Positions 1-8,554 of a stretch of DNA of 22,910 bases are shown in pieces. The notes under the pieces are model-generated. The model saw only the letters and a list, made by a program, of their open reading frames with translations, did not search any database and was not told the origin of the DNA. Source of the DNA: Strigomonas culicis (lineage: Eukaryota > Euglenozoa > Kinetoplastea > Trypanosomatida > Trypanosomatidae); contig AUXH01000298.1 in the NCBI GenBank assembly GCA_000482145.1, positions 1-22,910 of the forward strand. Reading direction: 5' to 3'. Position 1 is the first letter of the stretch. Every line of letters starts with the position of its first letter. A program made the translations under genes and the position numbers.

Positions 1-35
<35 letters not shown>
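1..35. repeat. TA dinucleotide microsatellite
   Basis: An uninterrupted TA run begins at the first base and so may extend beyond the window. It lies in non-coding spacer. Similar TA runs occur at 219-233, 2747-2770 and 11855-11881, always between genes. Confidence 0.95.
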
Positions 36-38
<3 letters not shown>

Positions 39-770
39 CTTCTCCTTTCTATGATGTTTTTTTTTTTGATTGTATGTGTGTATAGAGCTTCGAGGAGAGA
101 ATACTGCACGTGAAAGACGGAGTCTTTTTTTAATAAACAAGAATAATGGTAAAATAATAAACGAAAACTCTCGAGCGAAATGAAGAAGTAAAACAAGAAA
201 AAACAAACGCAAAAAAAGTATATATATATATATCTTGATAAAAAGCAAAATAGGTCCCTTTGCTTCTATGTTGGATATACCCAAATGCTCAATTTCAAAG
301 AAGCGATCAACAATTTTTCCCTTTTATATATATATAATAATAAAAAACGATGCAATCCTCAATCAAGCTAGGTATATATGGGCACACACAAAAAAGAAAA
401 GAATGTAATAAGAAGGAGAAAGAGGGGAGACAAAAAGAAAAAGGAAGATTAAGAGGACTATTAGTGGTTAACTATTACAGGAATATCAGATTAGTGCATT
501 CACATCACAGAGGATACCTTTTTTTTTTAAAGTTTTGCACTTTATTACAGTAATAATAAAAAGAAACATCATACTGGTTAAAAAAAAATATAACTTCTTT
601 ATTATTATTTCTTTCTGTCATTTCACCGCTAAAAACAAAACAAAACAAACAAACAGACAAAACACAATACTCTTCCTCTAAAAGCATAACCGTACCGACA
701 GCAACCATTTTTTTTTTGTTTAATATGTATAAGTGTATGTCTGCGTGTGTGTCTCGCACCGTCTGCTTTA
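1..770. other. Gene-free AT-rich spacer downstream of NOT3/5
   Basis: This stretch holds no credible gene. It opens with a TA dinucleotide run (1-35), has a second short TA run (219-233), and contains many A- and T-homopolymers. The short open frames inside it are low-complexity and lack the GC-rich composition of the real genes here. On the minus strand it would be the 3' UTR and downstream spacer of the NOT3/5 gene. No tRNA-like or other RNA structure was recognised. Confidence 0.7.
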
Positions 771-2369
771 TCACTTGAGTTCATCTTCCAAGAACTCATA
801 CTTGAAGACGAAGTCCTCGACGTCTTTCTTCTTGAACGTGTCCTCGTAGTCGAAGTAGGTGTACGCGCCGCGCTCGCTATCCTCCGTCGTCTCGGTCGGC
901 CGCTCGCGGCGCTGGTACCAGCGCTTCTGCTCCGTGTGGTAGCGGAACGAGTTCTTCTTCAGCTCCTTCGCGGCAAAGTACTGCTGGTACGACTTCTGGT
1001 GGTAGTAGAAGATGAAGAAGAGCGTTTCCAGGTCGAAGCGGCTGTAGATGTCCTTGCAGGACAGGATGGGGTCCACCTCCGTCGGGAAGTGCGGGATGGG
1101 CTCGATCGTGTTCGGCGGCTCGAACGGGCGGTGGCGCTCCATGTCGAGCGTGTGCGGCAGGCTGGCGAGCGACACGTCCAGCAGCCCGAGCGTCGTCGCC
1201 AGGTCGTAGCGGTGGGCCGGCGGCGGCGCGGCCGCGGGGGGTGCCGGCGCCGGGGCCGGTGCGGGGGCCGGGGCCGCAGGGGCGGCAGCGGCCGCCGCCG
1301 GCGGCGTCTCGACCGGCGTCGCGGTCGGCGTCGGGGCGGCGGCGGCCGCCGGCGGCAGTGGCGTCACCTCCTTCCGCAGGTCCAGCCGGCGCTTCTCCCA
1401 GTCGTTCGGCGGAGGCGGCTTCGCGGGCGACTTCTCCGGCGTCCGCGCCGGCGCGGCCGGCAGCGCCGGCGGCTCCCTCTCCTTGGACGACTTGGCGGCA
1501 GCCTCCTTGCGGAAGGCCTCTTTGCGCCGCTCGAAGTCGCTCGCCGCGTCGGTGGTCATCTTCGCCATGTCCGCAAGGCTGCCCATGGGCGCGTCCGCGA
1601 CCGTGTCGTCGCCGAAGGTCTCGTCGATCGCGCCGTCGTCCTCCATCCAGTCGGGCACCTCCTCGTCGTCGTCCTCGTCCGTGCGGCCGCGGCCGCCCTC
1701 CGGCATGTAGAACGACTCGTAGAGGTCCATGTTTGCGAGCTCGTCCGCGTCGCAGTCCTCCGCGAGCAGCGCCTCCAGCTTCGCCTGGATGGGGTCCACG
1801 TCCTCGCAGGCGACCTCCTCGTTGTTGAGCATGCGCAGCAGCACGTCCCACTTCTGGATGTGCGTGCGCAGCCGGTCGAGCCGGATCTTCTCCTCCGTCT
1901 TCTTGCCGCCGCGGCGGCCGCCCTTGGACGCCTTCTGCGCCTCGTAGTCCAGGATCTCCGCGCGTTTGCGGCCCTCCTCGATGCACTGCTTGAGCCAGGA
2001 GATGGTGTGCGCGAGCGGCGTGTCGACCGCCGCGGCGCTGAGGCCCTCCTTGCTGAACGCCTTCGTCTTGTTCGCCCGCTCGGTGAGGCGGAATCCCTCC
2101 ATGCGCTCCTCGATCTTCTTCAGCGAGCTCTCTAACTGCTTCACATCCTTCACCTCCGAGTTGGCGATGAAGGCCTTGATCTGGTCGCGCTGGCGCTGCA
2201 GCTTCTTGATCTCCCGCTTGAGCTCGCCCATCAGCCGCTCCTTCGCCGTCGCGTTCTGCGCCGGCTCCGACTTGAACTTGCTATTCATCTCGTCGTACTC
2301 TGTCAGACACAGCGTCGTCTTTTTGAGGACGCGGTCGATCTCCGCCTGGATCTTCTTGTTGTTCGCCAT
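771..2369 (-). CDS. NOT5: CCR4-NOT complex subunit NOT3/NOT5
   Basis: A 532-residue subunit of the CCR4-NOT deadenylase complex, which shortens poly(A) tails and promotes mRNA decay. Residues 1-240 match the N-terminal Not3 coiled-coil domain, including EIKKLQRQRDQIKAFIA and KTKAFSKEGL. An acidic patch follows (about 229-255, with DEDDDEEVPDW). Residues 300-387 are a Pro/Ala-rich linker with an alternating AP run. The C-terminal NOT2/3/5 box (about 405-532) carries PTEVDPILSCKDIYSRFDLETLFFIFYYH split over two recognisable blocks and a WYQRRERP element. Both diagnostic domains are complete, so the gene appears intact. The length is shorter than human CNOT3, mainly through a reduced linker. The ATG at 2369 opens a MANNKKIQAEIDRVLKK start that matches the family N-terminus. 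Stop is TGA. The assignment is firm; whether to call it NOT3 or NOT5 is nomenclature. Confidence 0.95.
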   Translation of the reverse strand: MANNKKIQAEIDRVLKKTTLCLTEYDEMNSKFKSEPAQNATAKERLMGELKREIKKLQRQRDQIKAFIANSEVKDVKQLESSLKKIEERMEGFRLTERANKTKAFSKEGLSAAAVDTPLAHTISWLKQCIEEGRKRAEILDYEAQKASKGGRRGGKKTEEKIRLDRLRTHIQKWDVLLRMLNNEEVACEDVDPIQAKLEALLAEDCDADELANMDLYESFYMPEGGRGRTDEDDDEEVPDWMEDDGAIDETFGDDTVADAPMGSLADMAKMTTDAASDFERRKEAFRKEAAAKSSKEREPPALPAAPARTPEKSPAKPPPPNDWEKRRLDLRKEVTPLPPAAAAAPTPTATPVETPPAAAAAAPAAPAPAPAPAPAPPAAAPPPAHRYDLATTLGLLDVSLASLPHTLDMERHRPFEPPNTIEPIPHFPTEVDPILSCKDIYSRFDLETLFFIFYYHQKSYQQYFAAKELKKNSFRYHTEQKRWYQRRERPTETTEDSERGAYTYFDYEDTFKKKDVEDFVFKYEFLEDELK

Positions 2370-2817
2370 GGTACCAAAGGCAAGATGCGTTCAGGAACCA
2401 ATACTATAGGTGCACAAAAAAGATACAGAAGCGACAAGCAATGATGAGATCAAAGATAGCGCTGAACAAGGAAATAAGAATATCTTTTTTTTCCTTCCTT
2501 TTACTAGAGTTTTCTCCGAGGAGAAGGACAGAATGAGGGGGAAGAGAGGAAAAAGGAAAACCAAAACATAATACAAGTGAGAAGGCACATGCACAGCGCA
2601 CGAACAGTTCCACTGTATGAGCCTACATTACACGCGGCCAACACTTCCACCCCCTTTACCCATGTCGTTGTGTTTTTCTATCTTGATAGTATTATTTAAT
2701 ACACAGCAAAGAAGAAGCCACGCACATACACACGCACACATATTTATAATATATATATGTATATATATATAGAGAGAGAGAGAGCGCGAGTGCGAGGGAG
2801 AGGTCCCTCTGCGGTGC
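2370..2817. other. Intergenic spacer between PRP17 and NOT3/5
   Basis: About 450 bases without a gene. It contains a TA run (2747-2770) followed directly by an AG run (2771-2784). Two purine-rich blocks (about 2411-2431 and 2530-2563) read as pyrimidine tracts on the coding strand. The first is close to the NOT3/5 start and is the likely splice signal. The second may mark the polyadenylation region of PRP17. Confidence 0.6.
2404..2431 (-). promoter_or_regulatory. Predicted trans-splice acceptor of NOT3/5
   Basis: On the coding strand a pyrimidine run (cttctgtatctttttt type) is followed by the AG at 2405-2404, about 34 bases before the ATG at 2369. No ATG lies between. This is an inference from the kinetoplastid splice-site pattern. 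Confidence 0.5.
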
Positions 2818-4185
2818 TCAGCTCCAGTTCTTGATGGAGCCATCCCACGCTGCCGTGACGACACGCGCCGGCTCGAGGGGGTGCCACGCGTGCGCCGCAA
2901 GGAGGTCCGTGTGCGCCTTGAAGGCGCGCAGCAGCTTGCCGTCGGTCCAGCGCCAGAGGAAGAGCTGTCCGCTGATGTCGCCGCTCGACAGGAACTGTCC
3001 GTCGCGGCTGAAGGCGAGCTGGCAGCGCGTGCCGGAGATGGTGTGCCCGGAGAAGGTGCGGTTGCCGATGAGCCGCAGCTTACCGGCGCCGTCGTCCTTG
3101 AACACGACGATGGTGTTGTTGAAGGACTGCGCGGCGAGGTAGGGCTCCGTGGGGTGCGGCACGACGTGCGAGATGGCGTGCATCGTTGTGTCGGCGAACT
3201 GCTTGATCTGCGTGGGGATGCGGAAGTCCCACGTGCGCAGCGTCTTGTCCTCCGCGGTGGTCAGGAACTTGCTGCCGCCGGAGAGCAGGGTGAGGTTGAG
3301 GATCGTGCCGAGGTGCCCCGCGTACTCCTTCTGTTGCCTGCTGGCCGACGCGCGCACGTCGTACAGCATGACCTTGCGGTCCACCGCGACGAGGAGGAGC
3401 GCGTCGACGTTCTCCGGGTGGTGCACGTGCTGCGTGACAGGCAGCCCGTCCACGTTGGTGAGCACCCCGCGGCACGCGCCGGCCTCCACATCCCAGAGCG
3501 CGACGGTGCCGTCGACGGAGCCGGTCGACAGCGTGTGGGCCGTGGGCGTCACCGCGAGGCTCTTGATGGGCTGCTGGTGCGCGCGGTAGGTCGCGAGCAG
3601 CCGGCGGCCGGCCGTGCCCTCCCACAGCCGCGCCTCCCCCTTGAGGTCCGCCGTGAAGAGCAGGTGGCCGTAGGCCGGCGGCGCCCAGAGCACCTCCTGC
3701 ACACCCGCCGTCTGGCCGCCCTTGTACGTGCCGCGCAGCACGCCGGGCAGGCGGCACGGCACCGCGCGCTGCGCGTCGGCCTGCATCACGGTGGCGGGCA
3801 GCGGCTCCAGAAAGGAGCGGCCCAGGTAATCCACCGCCTGGAAGCCGTCCTCGAACTGCATCGACGGCGCGCCGGCCGCGGCCGCGGCGTCCTCCTTCTG
3901 CCTCTTGCGGCCCACCTCCGGCGCGTCGCCGCGGTGAAGCGGCTGCGCGCGCTTGCGGGCCGCGGCGGCGTCGGCCGCCGGCTGCGGCGGGTGGAGCGCG
4001 GGCGGCGGGCTCGGGTAGTGCGCGGCGACGCCCTCCGGCGGCGTCAGCCGGCGGAGCAGGTCGCTCACGACAGCGCCGCCGCTGCGGCAGGCCGCGACGT
4101 CGGTCAGCGGCGGCGGCGCCCCCTCGGGGTGCGCGCGCACGCGCTGCAGCGCCGCCTCGCTCACGCGGCTGTTCGTAATGTACAT
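2818..4185 (-). CDS. PRP17: Pre-mRNA splicing factor PRP17 (CDC40), WD40 protein
   Basis: A 455-residue WD40 protein of the spliceosome, acting in the second catalytic step of splicing in yeast and human. The N-terminal 115 residues are low-complexity and include a basic KRAQPLHRGDAPEVGRKRQ stretch. The motif VDYLGRSFLEP (about 118-128) corresponds to the conserved YxGRSYL element just before the propeller. Roughly seven WD repeats fill residues 160-455, with endings such as ARLWEG, VALWDV, VMLYDV, LRTWDF, LFLWRW and IKNWS. The final repeat (HAWHPLEPARVVTAAWDGSIKNW) closely tracks the CDC40 end. In kinetoplastids the spliceosome mainly performs trans-splicing, so its likely job is there. The start ATG at 4185 is the first in frame after the predicted acceptor. 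Generic WD40 alternatives are less likely because the pre-propeller motif and last repeats agree with PRP17. Confidence 0.88.
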   Translation of the reverse strand: MYITNSRVSEAALQRVRAHPEGAPPPLTDVAACRSGGAVVSDLLRRLTPPEGVAAHYPSPPPALHPPQPAADAAAARKRAQPLHRGDAPEVGRKRQKEDAAAAAGAPSMQFEDGFQAVDYLGRSFLEPLPATVMQADAQRAVPCRLPGVLRGTYKGGQTAGVQEVLWAPPAYGHLLFTADLKGEARLWEGTAGRRLLATYRAHQQPIKSLAVTPTAHTLSTGSVDGTVALWDVEAGACRGVLTNVDGLPVTQHVHHPENVDALLLVAVDRKVMLYDVRASASRQQKEYAGHLGTILNLTLLSGGSKFLTTAEDKTLRTWDFRIPTQIKQFADTTMHAISHVVPHPTEPYLAAQSFNNTIVVFKDDGAGKLRLIGNRTFSGHTISGTRCQLAFSRDGQFLSSGDISGQLFLWRWTDGKLLRAFKAHTDLLAAHAWHPLEPARVVTAAWDGSIKNWS

Positions 4186-4525
4186 AGCGCGCGCGGCACA
4201 GCTAAATCTAAACTTATTCTTTGTTTCGCTTCTTTTTTTTTTTTAATAGGAAAAAAAAAGAACAGCAGTGGAGGGGAAGGAGAAGGTCGACGTAAGATGC
4301 CTGCCTGCTCGTTAGCGCACGTAGACGCCAATCGTGTTGGTGCACGTACAATATGTATAGAGAGCTGGACAACCACATGCACTTCTTCTTTCGTTCCTTT
4401 TAGTTTTGTAAATAATTAAGTAGTACTGTGCCGCACCAATCAGACAAGAACAGCAAGAGAAAAAAAAACGCGGCCTTTTTTTTCACTTTCATTATAACAT
4501 TATGTATATATAAAACATTTTACTT
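4186..4525. other. Intergenic spacer between TPM-domain gene and PRP17
   Basis: About 340 bases with no gene. The part nearest PRP17 holds its splice signal; the rest is AT-rich with A and T homopolymers. Nothing else was recognised. Confidence 0.6.
4229..4289 (-). promoter_or_regulatory. Predicted trans-splice acceptor of PRP17
   Basis: On the coding strand a long pyrimidine tract (about 4289-4249) is followed by an A-run and then AG dinucleotides at 4233-4232 and 4230-4229, roughly 45 bases before the ATG. No upstream ATG lies in the resulting leader. Confidence 0.5.
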
Positions 4526-5803
4526 TTACAACTTGAGATCCGTCTTCTTCTTCTGATGCGACTGCCCGCCCTCCGTGAGGAAGTCGTACCACTGGGCGTC
4601 CGGCTTCGTGTCGACGGGCCGGTACAGCGGCAGCAGCACCTCGCGGCCGATGCGGCAGTTCTCGCACTTGTAGGTGAGCTTCTTGAGTCCGTCCTCCTTC
4701 TTGGTCGGCAGCTGGAGCACCTCCTTGTCGAGGGAGCATGTGTAGTACTCGCACTCCATGCACTTGAGGCACTTGTTGCTCTGGTGGAGGTCGCGGGAGC
4801 AGAGCTCGACGCTGTTGCCGCTGCAGCCCGCATGCCCGCACTTCCACACGCGGTAGTACGCGCACTCGTTCTTGTGCTCGAGGTACTGCCCAGGGGTCAT
4901 CAGCTGCTGCAGCGTCGCGTCGTCGCGCACGCGGAACATGAGGCGGTGGCACGTGGGACAAATGGTGTCCAGCAGCTGGTTCACAAGCCACACGGACAGC
5001 GCGGTGAAGATGACGACGCCGGCGACGAGGTAGGGCACCTGGAAGAGGCCGTAGTGCACCGTCTTGACGACCTTGCGCACCTTGTTGCGCGTCGGGAGGG
5101 CGATGAGGCCGCGCTCCCACAGCACGTGCATCTCCTGCGCCTGCCGCGCGATCGCGTAGACGAGCTGCACCGTCGCGTAGCTCGGCTTGCCCTCCCGCAC
5201 GAGCGGCTGGAAGATCTCCTGGACGGCGGGGTTGAGGAACTTCAGGTCGAAGTACTCCTCGATGGACGGGCTCGCGACGAGCTGCACCGTGGCCTCGCGC
5301 TGCGCGATGAGCAACAGCAGCCCGTTGCCGCGCGGCTCGCCGATGTTCCAATCGAAGAAGATGGAGTGCGCAAAGGCCTTCGGCGTCGTGTAGCCGACGG
5401 TCGGCACGAGCACGACATAGAGGTCTGTCTTGCACAGGGACTGCATGCGGTCGATCGTCTGCTCGATTTCCATGCGGTCCTCCGTCGACAGAATGCCGAC
5501 GAGGTCTGTGACGCGCTTCTTTGCGTACTTGGGCACCAGCTCCCAGGGCCGCTCCGTCTTGCGGTAGTGGATCTCGTCGAAGGTCTGGATCTTCTCGAAG
5601 GAGGCGACGATCTCCTTGTTGTTGCGCTGGCGGCCCGCCTTGAGGTCGGCCGCGAGGTCGCGGCTCTGGCCCAGCTTGGCCAGCGGGCTCAGAAGGTCGA
5701 CGCCGGCGTGGCGGCGCGCGAGGAGGAGGGTGCCCACGGAGAGGCCTACGGCTGCGGCGCAGCGGGGGGCGGCCCGGGTGGTGCTGCCGCTACAGCGCCA
5801 CAT
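4526..5803 (-). CDS. TPM-domain membrane protein with cysteine-rich C-terminal region
   Basis: A 425-residue protein. The N-terminus is rich in Arg, Ser and Ala without acidic residues for 35 positions and has a short hydrophobic run (LSVGTLLLA), compatible with mitochondrial targeting or a signal anchor. Residues about 97-215 match the TPM domain (VTDLVGILSTEDRMEIEQTI, then DWNIGEPRGNGLLLLIAQRE), known from plant chloroplast TLP18.3 and many bacterial membrane proteins. A transmembrane segment follows at about 256-278. The tail carries ordered cysteines: C282-x2-C285, C314, C322, C327, C335, C345-x2-C348, C351, C356 and C380-x2-C383, suggesting two or more zinc ribbons. The ATG at 5803 is chosen because the predicted splice AG (5816-5815) removes an upstream GTG. 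Function is unknown; membrane-protein or photosystem-type repair roles of other TPM proteins cannot be transferred. The domain call is good; cell location is inference. Confidence 0.8.
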   Translation of the reverse strand: MWRCSGSTTRAAPRCAAAVGLSVGTLLLARRHAGVDLLSPLAKLGQSRDLAADLKAGRQRNNKEIVASFEKIQTFDEIHYRKTERPWELVPKYAKKRVTDLVGILSTEDRMEIEQTIDRMQSLCKTDLYVVLVPTVGYTTPKAFAHSIFFDWNIGEPRGNGLLLLIAQREATVQLVASPSIEEYFDLKFLNPAVQEIFQPLVREGKPSYATVQLVYAIARQAQEMHVLWERGLIALPTRNKVRKVVKTVHYGLFQVPYLVAGVVIFTALSVWLVNQLLDTICPTCHRLMFRVRDDATLQQLMTPGQYLEHKNECAYYRVWKCGHAGCSGNSVELCSRDLHQSNKCLKCMECEYYTCSLDKEVLQLPTKKEDGLKKLTYKCENCRIGREVLLPLYRPVDTKPDAQWYDFLTEGGQSHQKKKTDLKL

Positions 5804-5814
5804 GGTCCGCGGCA

Positions 5815-5831
5815 CTGATGTGAAAAAAAAA
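5815..5831 (-). promoter_or_regulatory. Predicted trans-splice acceptor of TPM-domain gene
   Basis: The coding strand reads a T-run (about 5829-5821), then CACATCAG ending at 5815, then 11 bases to the ATG at 5803. This is one of the clearest acceptor patterns in the window, with a very short leader. Confidence 0.6.
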
Positions 5832-6017
5832 GTAAGTTTACCTTTTATAAATGAAAAGAAAGAAAGAAATAGGGAGGAAACGAACGTGTTTACAAAGCAC
5901 TTCTACACAGTGCACAAAACCATTTTTGTTCTCCTTTACATAGAGAAAGAACGGACTGTTTTTTTTTTTTTTGTGACTGTATCTTCAAGCAATCGACATG
6001 ATACTTCTCGTATACCA

Positions 6018-8492
6018 CTAGACCACACTGTCGGCGCGCTCCTCCTCCGCGTTCGCGTACCTGCCGTGCACCTTGACGTCGGCCACCTGCACCCCCTCCT
6101 CGCCCTTGAACACGCACTGCAGCGCCCGCAGCGGCACGCGCCGCCCGTCCGGTCCAACGGGAAGCGTCTGCAGCGCGGCCGTCGCGGGCACCGCGCCGTC
6201 AGCCAGACGGACGCGACCCAGCGCGGCGGCGGGGAGACCCCACAGCTCGTAGCAGCACCGCGGCGCCGGTCGCGCGGCGTCGTCGGCCGCCGCGAAGCAC
6301 ACCGAGAGGCTGGACAGCAGCACCGGCCGCTCGTCGAACTGAAAGACGACGCTGCGCTCCGTCGGGGCCGCAGCCGCGGCGGCGGGCGGCGACGGCGGGC
6401 GCGCGGCCGGCCGCAGCCCCTTCTCGTCCGAGTGCACCGGGAAGCCGCCGGGCGACGGCTGTGACGCGCGACGCAGCGGCGTCGCGACAGGGGTGTGCGG
6501 CGCGCTGCCGCCGCTGTGGGGAGCGGCGTCGCGCACCCGCCGCGCGGAGGCCGCCGTCGCGCTCGCGTAGTGCGGGTCGGCGTGGCGGCCCGCCGCGCGG
6601 CTGGCGGCGCGCGGCCGGGACGCGCTGCTGCCGGCGCTGCCCTCGCGTAGCCCGGCGTCGGCGGCGTTGGTGCGGAGCCGCGGCGTGCCCATGCCGGGCG
6701 AGAAGGGCTCCGTCGGCGGCACATAGCCGCCGCGGTGGAATGCCTTGCGCAGCTCCGCGGCGCGGGTGGTGCCGCTGGCCGAGGAGCGGCAGCGCGGCGC
6801 CGGCACCTGCTCCACCGCCTCCTCCGCGAGCGCGGCCAGGTCGACGACCGTCTCGCAGCTCGCGAAGTACAGACGCGGCAGCGTGACCGCGCGCAGCTGC
6901 GCGGCCGGCGTCCACGGCAGCGGCGCGCGGTAGCGGGTCGACTGGTAGTTCGGCGCGCTGCCGTCCAGCGTGTAGTAGATGTCGGCCGGCAGCCGCGCCG
7001 CGCCCGCCGGCAGCTGCAGCCGCACGCAGGCCGCCGCCGCGTCGTAGACCGCCCGCGGCGCGGGGAGCACCGGTGGCACGGCGAAGACGGTGGCGGCCGA
7101 CGGCAGGGGTGCGTCGTCGTCGGGCCCCTCGACTGTCACGGTGAGCTGCCGCGGCGGCGGGCGGTGCGCCGGCCACGGGGCGGCCCACACCTCGCCGGGC
7201 GGCGCCGCGCCGCCGCCGAGCACGCTGAGGGAGAGCTCGCTGCCGCCGGTGGCCACGACCTCCTCCGGCGGCGCGCCGTCGCGCACGAGGCGCACGCGGC
7301 TGCCGGCGGGCACCGCTGCGAGGCAGAGCCGCCGCCGCAGGGGGTGGAAGTAGCCCACCGGCGCCGCCGCGCGCGCCGGCGCGGCCACGCGCACGACGTC
7401 GCTCGGGTAGTAGCCATCCGCGCGGCCGCCGACGGCGCAGACGGCGCGCTCGCCCGCGAGAGGCAGCACCCCGTCGTCGGGCACGACGGCTGCGCCGTGG
7501 TTGTCGGCGCGCGTCGGGTCGCTGCCGTCCGTCGTGTAGCAGTACTGGCAGCGGCCGCTGAGCCGCGGGAGGCGCACAAAGACGGCGCTGTCGTCCCACT
7601 CCACCAGCGGCGGCGGCAGGCGCAGCAGCCGCGGCAGGAGGACGCGCTTTACGCACTGCACCGCGGCGCGACCGTCGGGCGGCAGCGCCACCAGCGCCTC
7701 TGTGCGCAGGGCCTGGCAGTGGCGCGCGAGGATGCGGACCTGCGGTGCGCTCGCCGCGCACAGCTCCACCGCCTTGCTCGCGCCGAGCTCTGTCGCGAGC
7801 GCCAGCAGCGCGGTGGAGGGCACGAGGTCGTCCTGCGGCGGCGCCGCCGCCGCGCCGTCGGGGAGGCGCCGCTCCGCGCCGGTGGCGACGACGACGAGCG
7901 GTACCTCCGGCGCCCAGCGCGCCCGCGCGCCGCCACCGGCCTCCGCCAGCTCCGCCTGGAGGCGCGCGCGGCCGGCCGCCAGCTCGGGGCCCCAGCGCTG
8001 CTGTGCCGCTGCGAAGGAGGCCGGCTCGCCCATGTCGTAGCACAGCAGCGCCACGTCGCACCACAGGAGCAGCTCCTGACGCAGCCCCACCGCCTCGGGG
8101 CTCGCCGCCGCGGTGGGGACGAGCACCTGCAGGGCGTCGCCGTCCGCGTCGGCCGGCAGCGCCGCCTCCGCGCAGAGGGCGTAGCAGACGTCGCCGCCCG
8201 GCGCCGCCGCCGGCCGCGGCACGCCCTCCAGCAGCGCGACGAGCGACTGCCGCGCGGCCTCCGGCGGCTCGCCGAGCAGCAGCACGTGCGTGAGGCGCCG
8301 GTGCGGCGGCAGCCCCGCCGCGTCGGGCGCCTCGCGGTCGCAGAGCCACGCGCGGAGCTGGCGGCGGAGAAAGCACGCGGTGACGAGCTCCGTGTGGCGC
8401 AGCGCCTCTGCCGGCCCCCCGCGCAGCTCGCGTTGGAGGCGCGTCGTCAGCTGCTCCGTGGTTTGGTAGAAGGGTTCAGACAAAGCGCTCAT
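6018..8492 (-). CDS. Degenerate Rho-like GTPase fused to two chitobiase-C-like domains and a discoidin-like C-terminus
   Basis: An 824-residue protein of unusual build. Residues about 65-275 read like a Rho-family GTPase: THVLLLGEPPEAARQSL at the P-loop position, LLCYDMGEPASFAAAQQRWG like the Rho SFENVxxKW segment, PLVVVATGAERRL like PxxLVGTQxDLR, and ALATELGASKAVELCAASA like the LAxxLGAxxYxECSA end. The P-loop lacks GK[S/T] and the T/NKxD motif lacks its Asp, so nucleotide binding is doubtful. Residues about 297-372 and 480-548 each contain a chitobiase/beta-hexosaminidase C-terminal-type motif (YTTDGSDPT at 319-327; YTLDGSAPN at 507-515). A Ser/Pro/Ala-rich linker (560-712) precedes a beta-rich end (713-815, starting VVFQFDERPVLLSSLSV) that resembles a galactose-binding/discoidin fold. 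No signal peptide or membrane segment is seen, so a cytosolic scaffold is more likely than a secreted glycosidase. No full-length family is recognised. Confidence 0.75.
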   Translation of the reverse strand: MSALSEPFYQTTEQLTTRLQRELRGGPAEALRHTELVTACFLRRQLRAWLCDREAPDAAGLPPHRRLTHVLLLGEPPEAARQSLVALLEGVPRPAAAPGGDVCYALCAEAALPADADGDALQVLVPTAAASPEAVGLRQELLLWCDVALLCYDMGEPASFAAAQQRWGPELAAGRARLQAELAEAGGGARARWAPEVPLVVVATGAERRLPDGAAAAPPQDDLVPSTALLALATELGASKAVELCAASAPQVRILARHCQALRTEALVALPPDGRAAVQCVKRVLLPRLLRLPPPLVEWDDSAVFVRLPRLSGRCQYCYTTDGSDPTRADNHGAAVVPDDGVLPLAGERAVCAVGGRADGYYPSDVVRVAAPARAAAPVGYFHPLRRRLCLAAVPAGSRVRLVRDGAPPEEVVATGGSELSLSVLGGGAAPPGEVWAAPWPAHRPPPRQLTVTVEGPDDDAPLPSAATVFAVPPVLPAPRAVYDAAAACVRLQLPAGAARLPADIYYTLDGSAPNYQSTRYRAPLPWTPAAQLRAVTLPRLYFASCETVVDLAALAEEAVEQVPAPRCRSSASGTTRAAELRKAFHRGGYVPPTEPFSPGMGTPRLRTNAADAGLREGSAGSSASRPRAASRAAGRHADPHYASATAASARRVRDAAPHSGGSAPHTPVATPLRRASQPSPGGFPVHSDEKGLRPAARPPSPPAAAAAAPTERSVVFQFDERPVLLSSLSVCFAAADDAARPAPRCCYELWGLPAAALGRVRLADGAVPATAALQTLPVGPDGRRVPLRALQCVFKGEEGVQVADVKVHGRYANAEEERADSVV

Positions 8493-8502
8493 GCGGATGG
8501 AC

Positions 8503-8536
8503 CTATGAATCTATCGATCGATCTATGTATCTATCT
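8503..8536. repeat. Imperfect CTAT/CGAT tetranucleotide repeat
   Basis: A run of CTAT units interrupted by CGAT and GTAT variants. If the splice acceptor at 8556-8555 is used, the repeat is inside the 5' leader of the 824-residue gene. It adds several alternative AG dinucleotides but no upstream ATG. Confidence 0.75.
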
Positions 8537-8554
8537 ACAATCTAGGTACTGTAA

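Noticed and set aside
505..774. A minus-strand small protein downstream of NOT3/5
   Set aside because: It sits in AT-rich 3' spacer, is made mostly of homopolymer-derived Lys, Phe and Asn, and lacks the GC-rich codon use of the real genes.
747..2135. A long plus-strand open frame opposite NOT3/5
   Set aside because: It is antisense to conserved NOT3/5 sequence, Arg/Val-rich without any motif, and lies against the uniform gene direction.
5804..5815. A GTG start for the TPM-domain gene
   Set aside because: Non-ATG starts are not expected in nuclear genes of this kind, and the codon overlaps the predicted splice AG.
6450..7620. Secreted chitinase or hexosaminidase
   Set aside because: Only the accessory C-terminal-type domain motif is present. 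There is no catalytic domain and no signal peptide.
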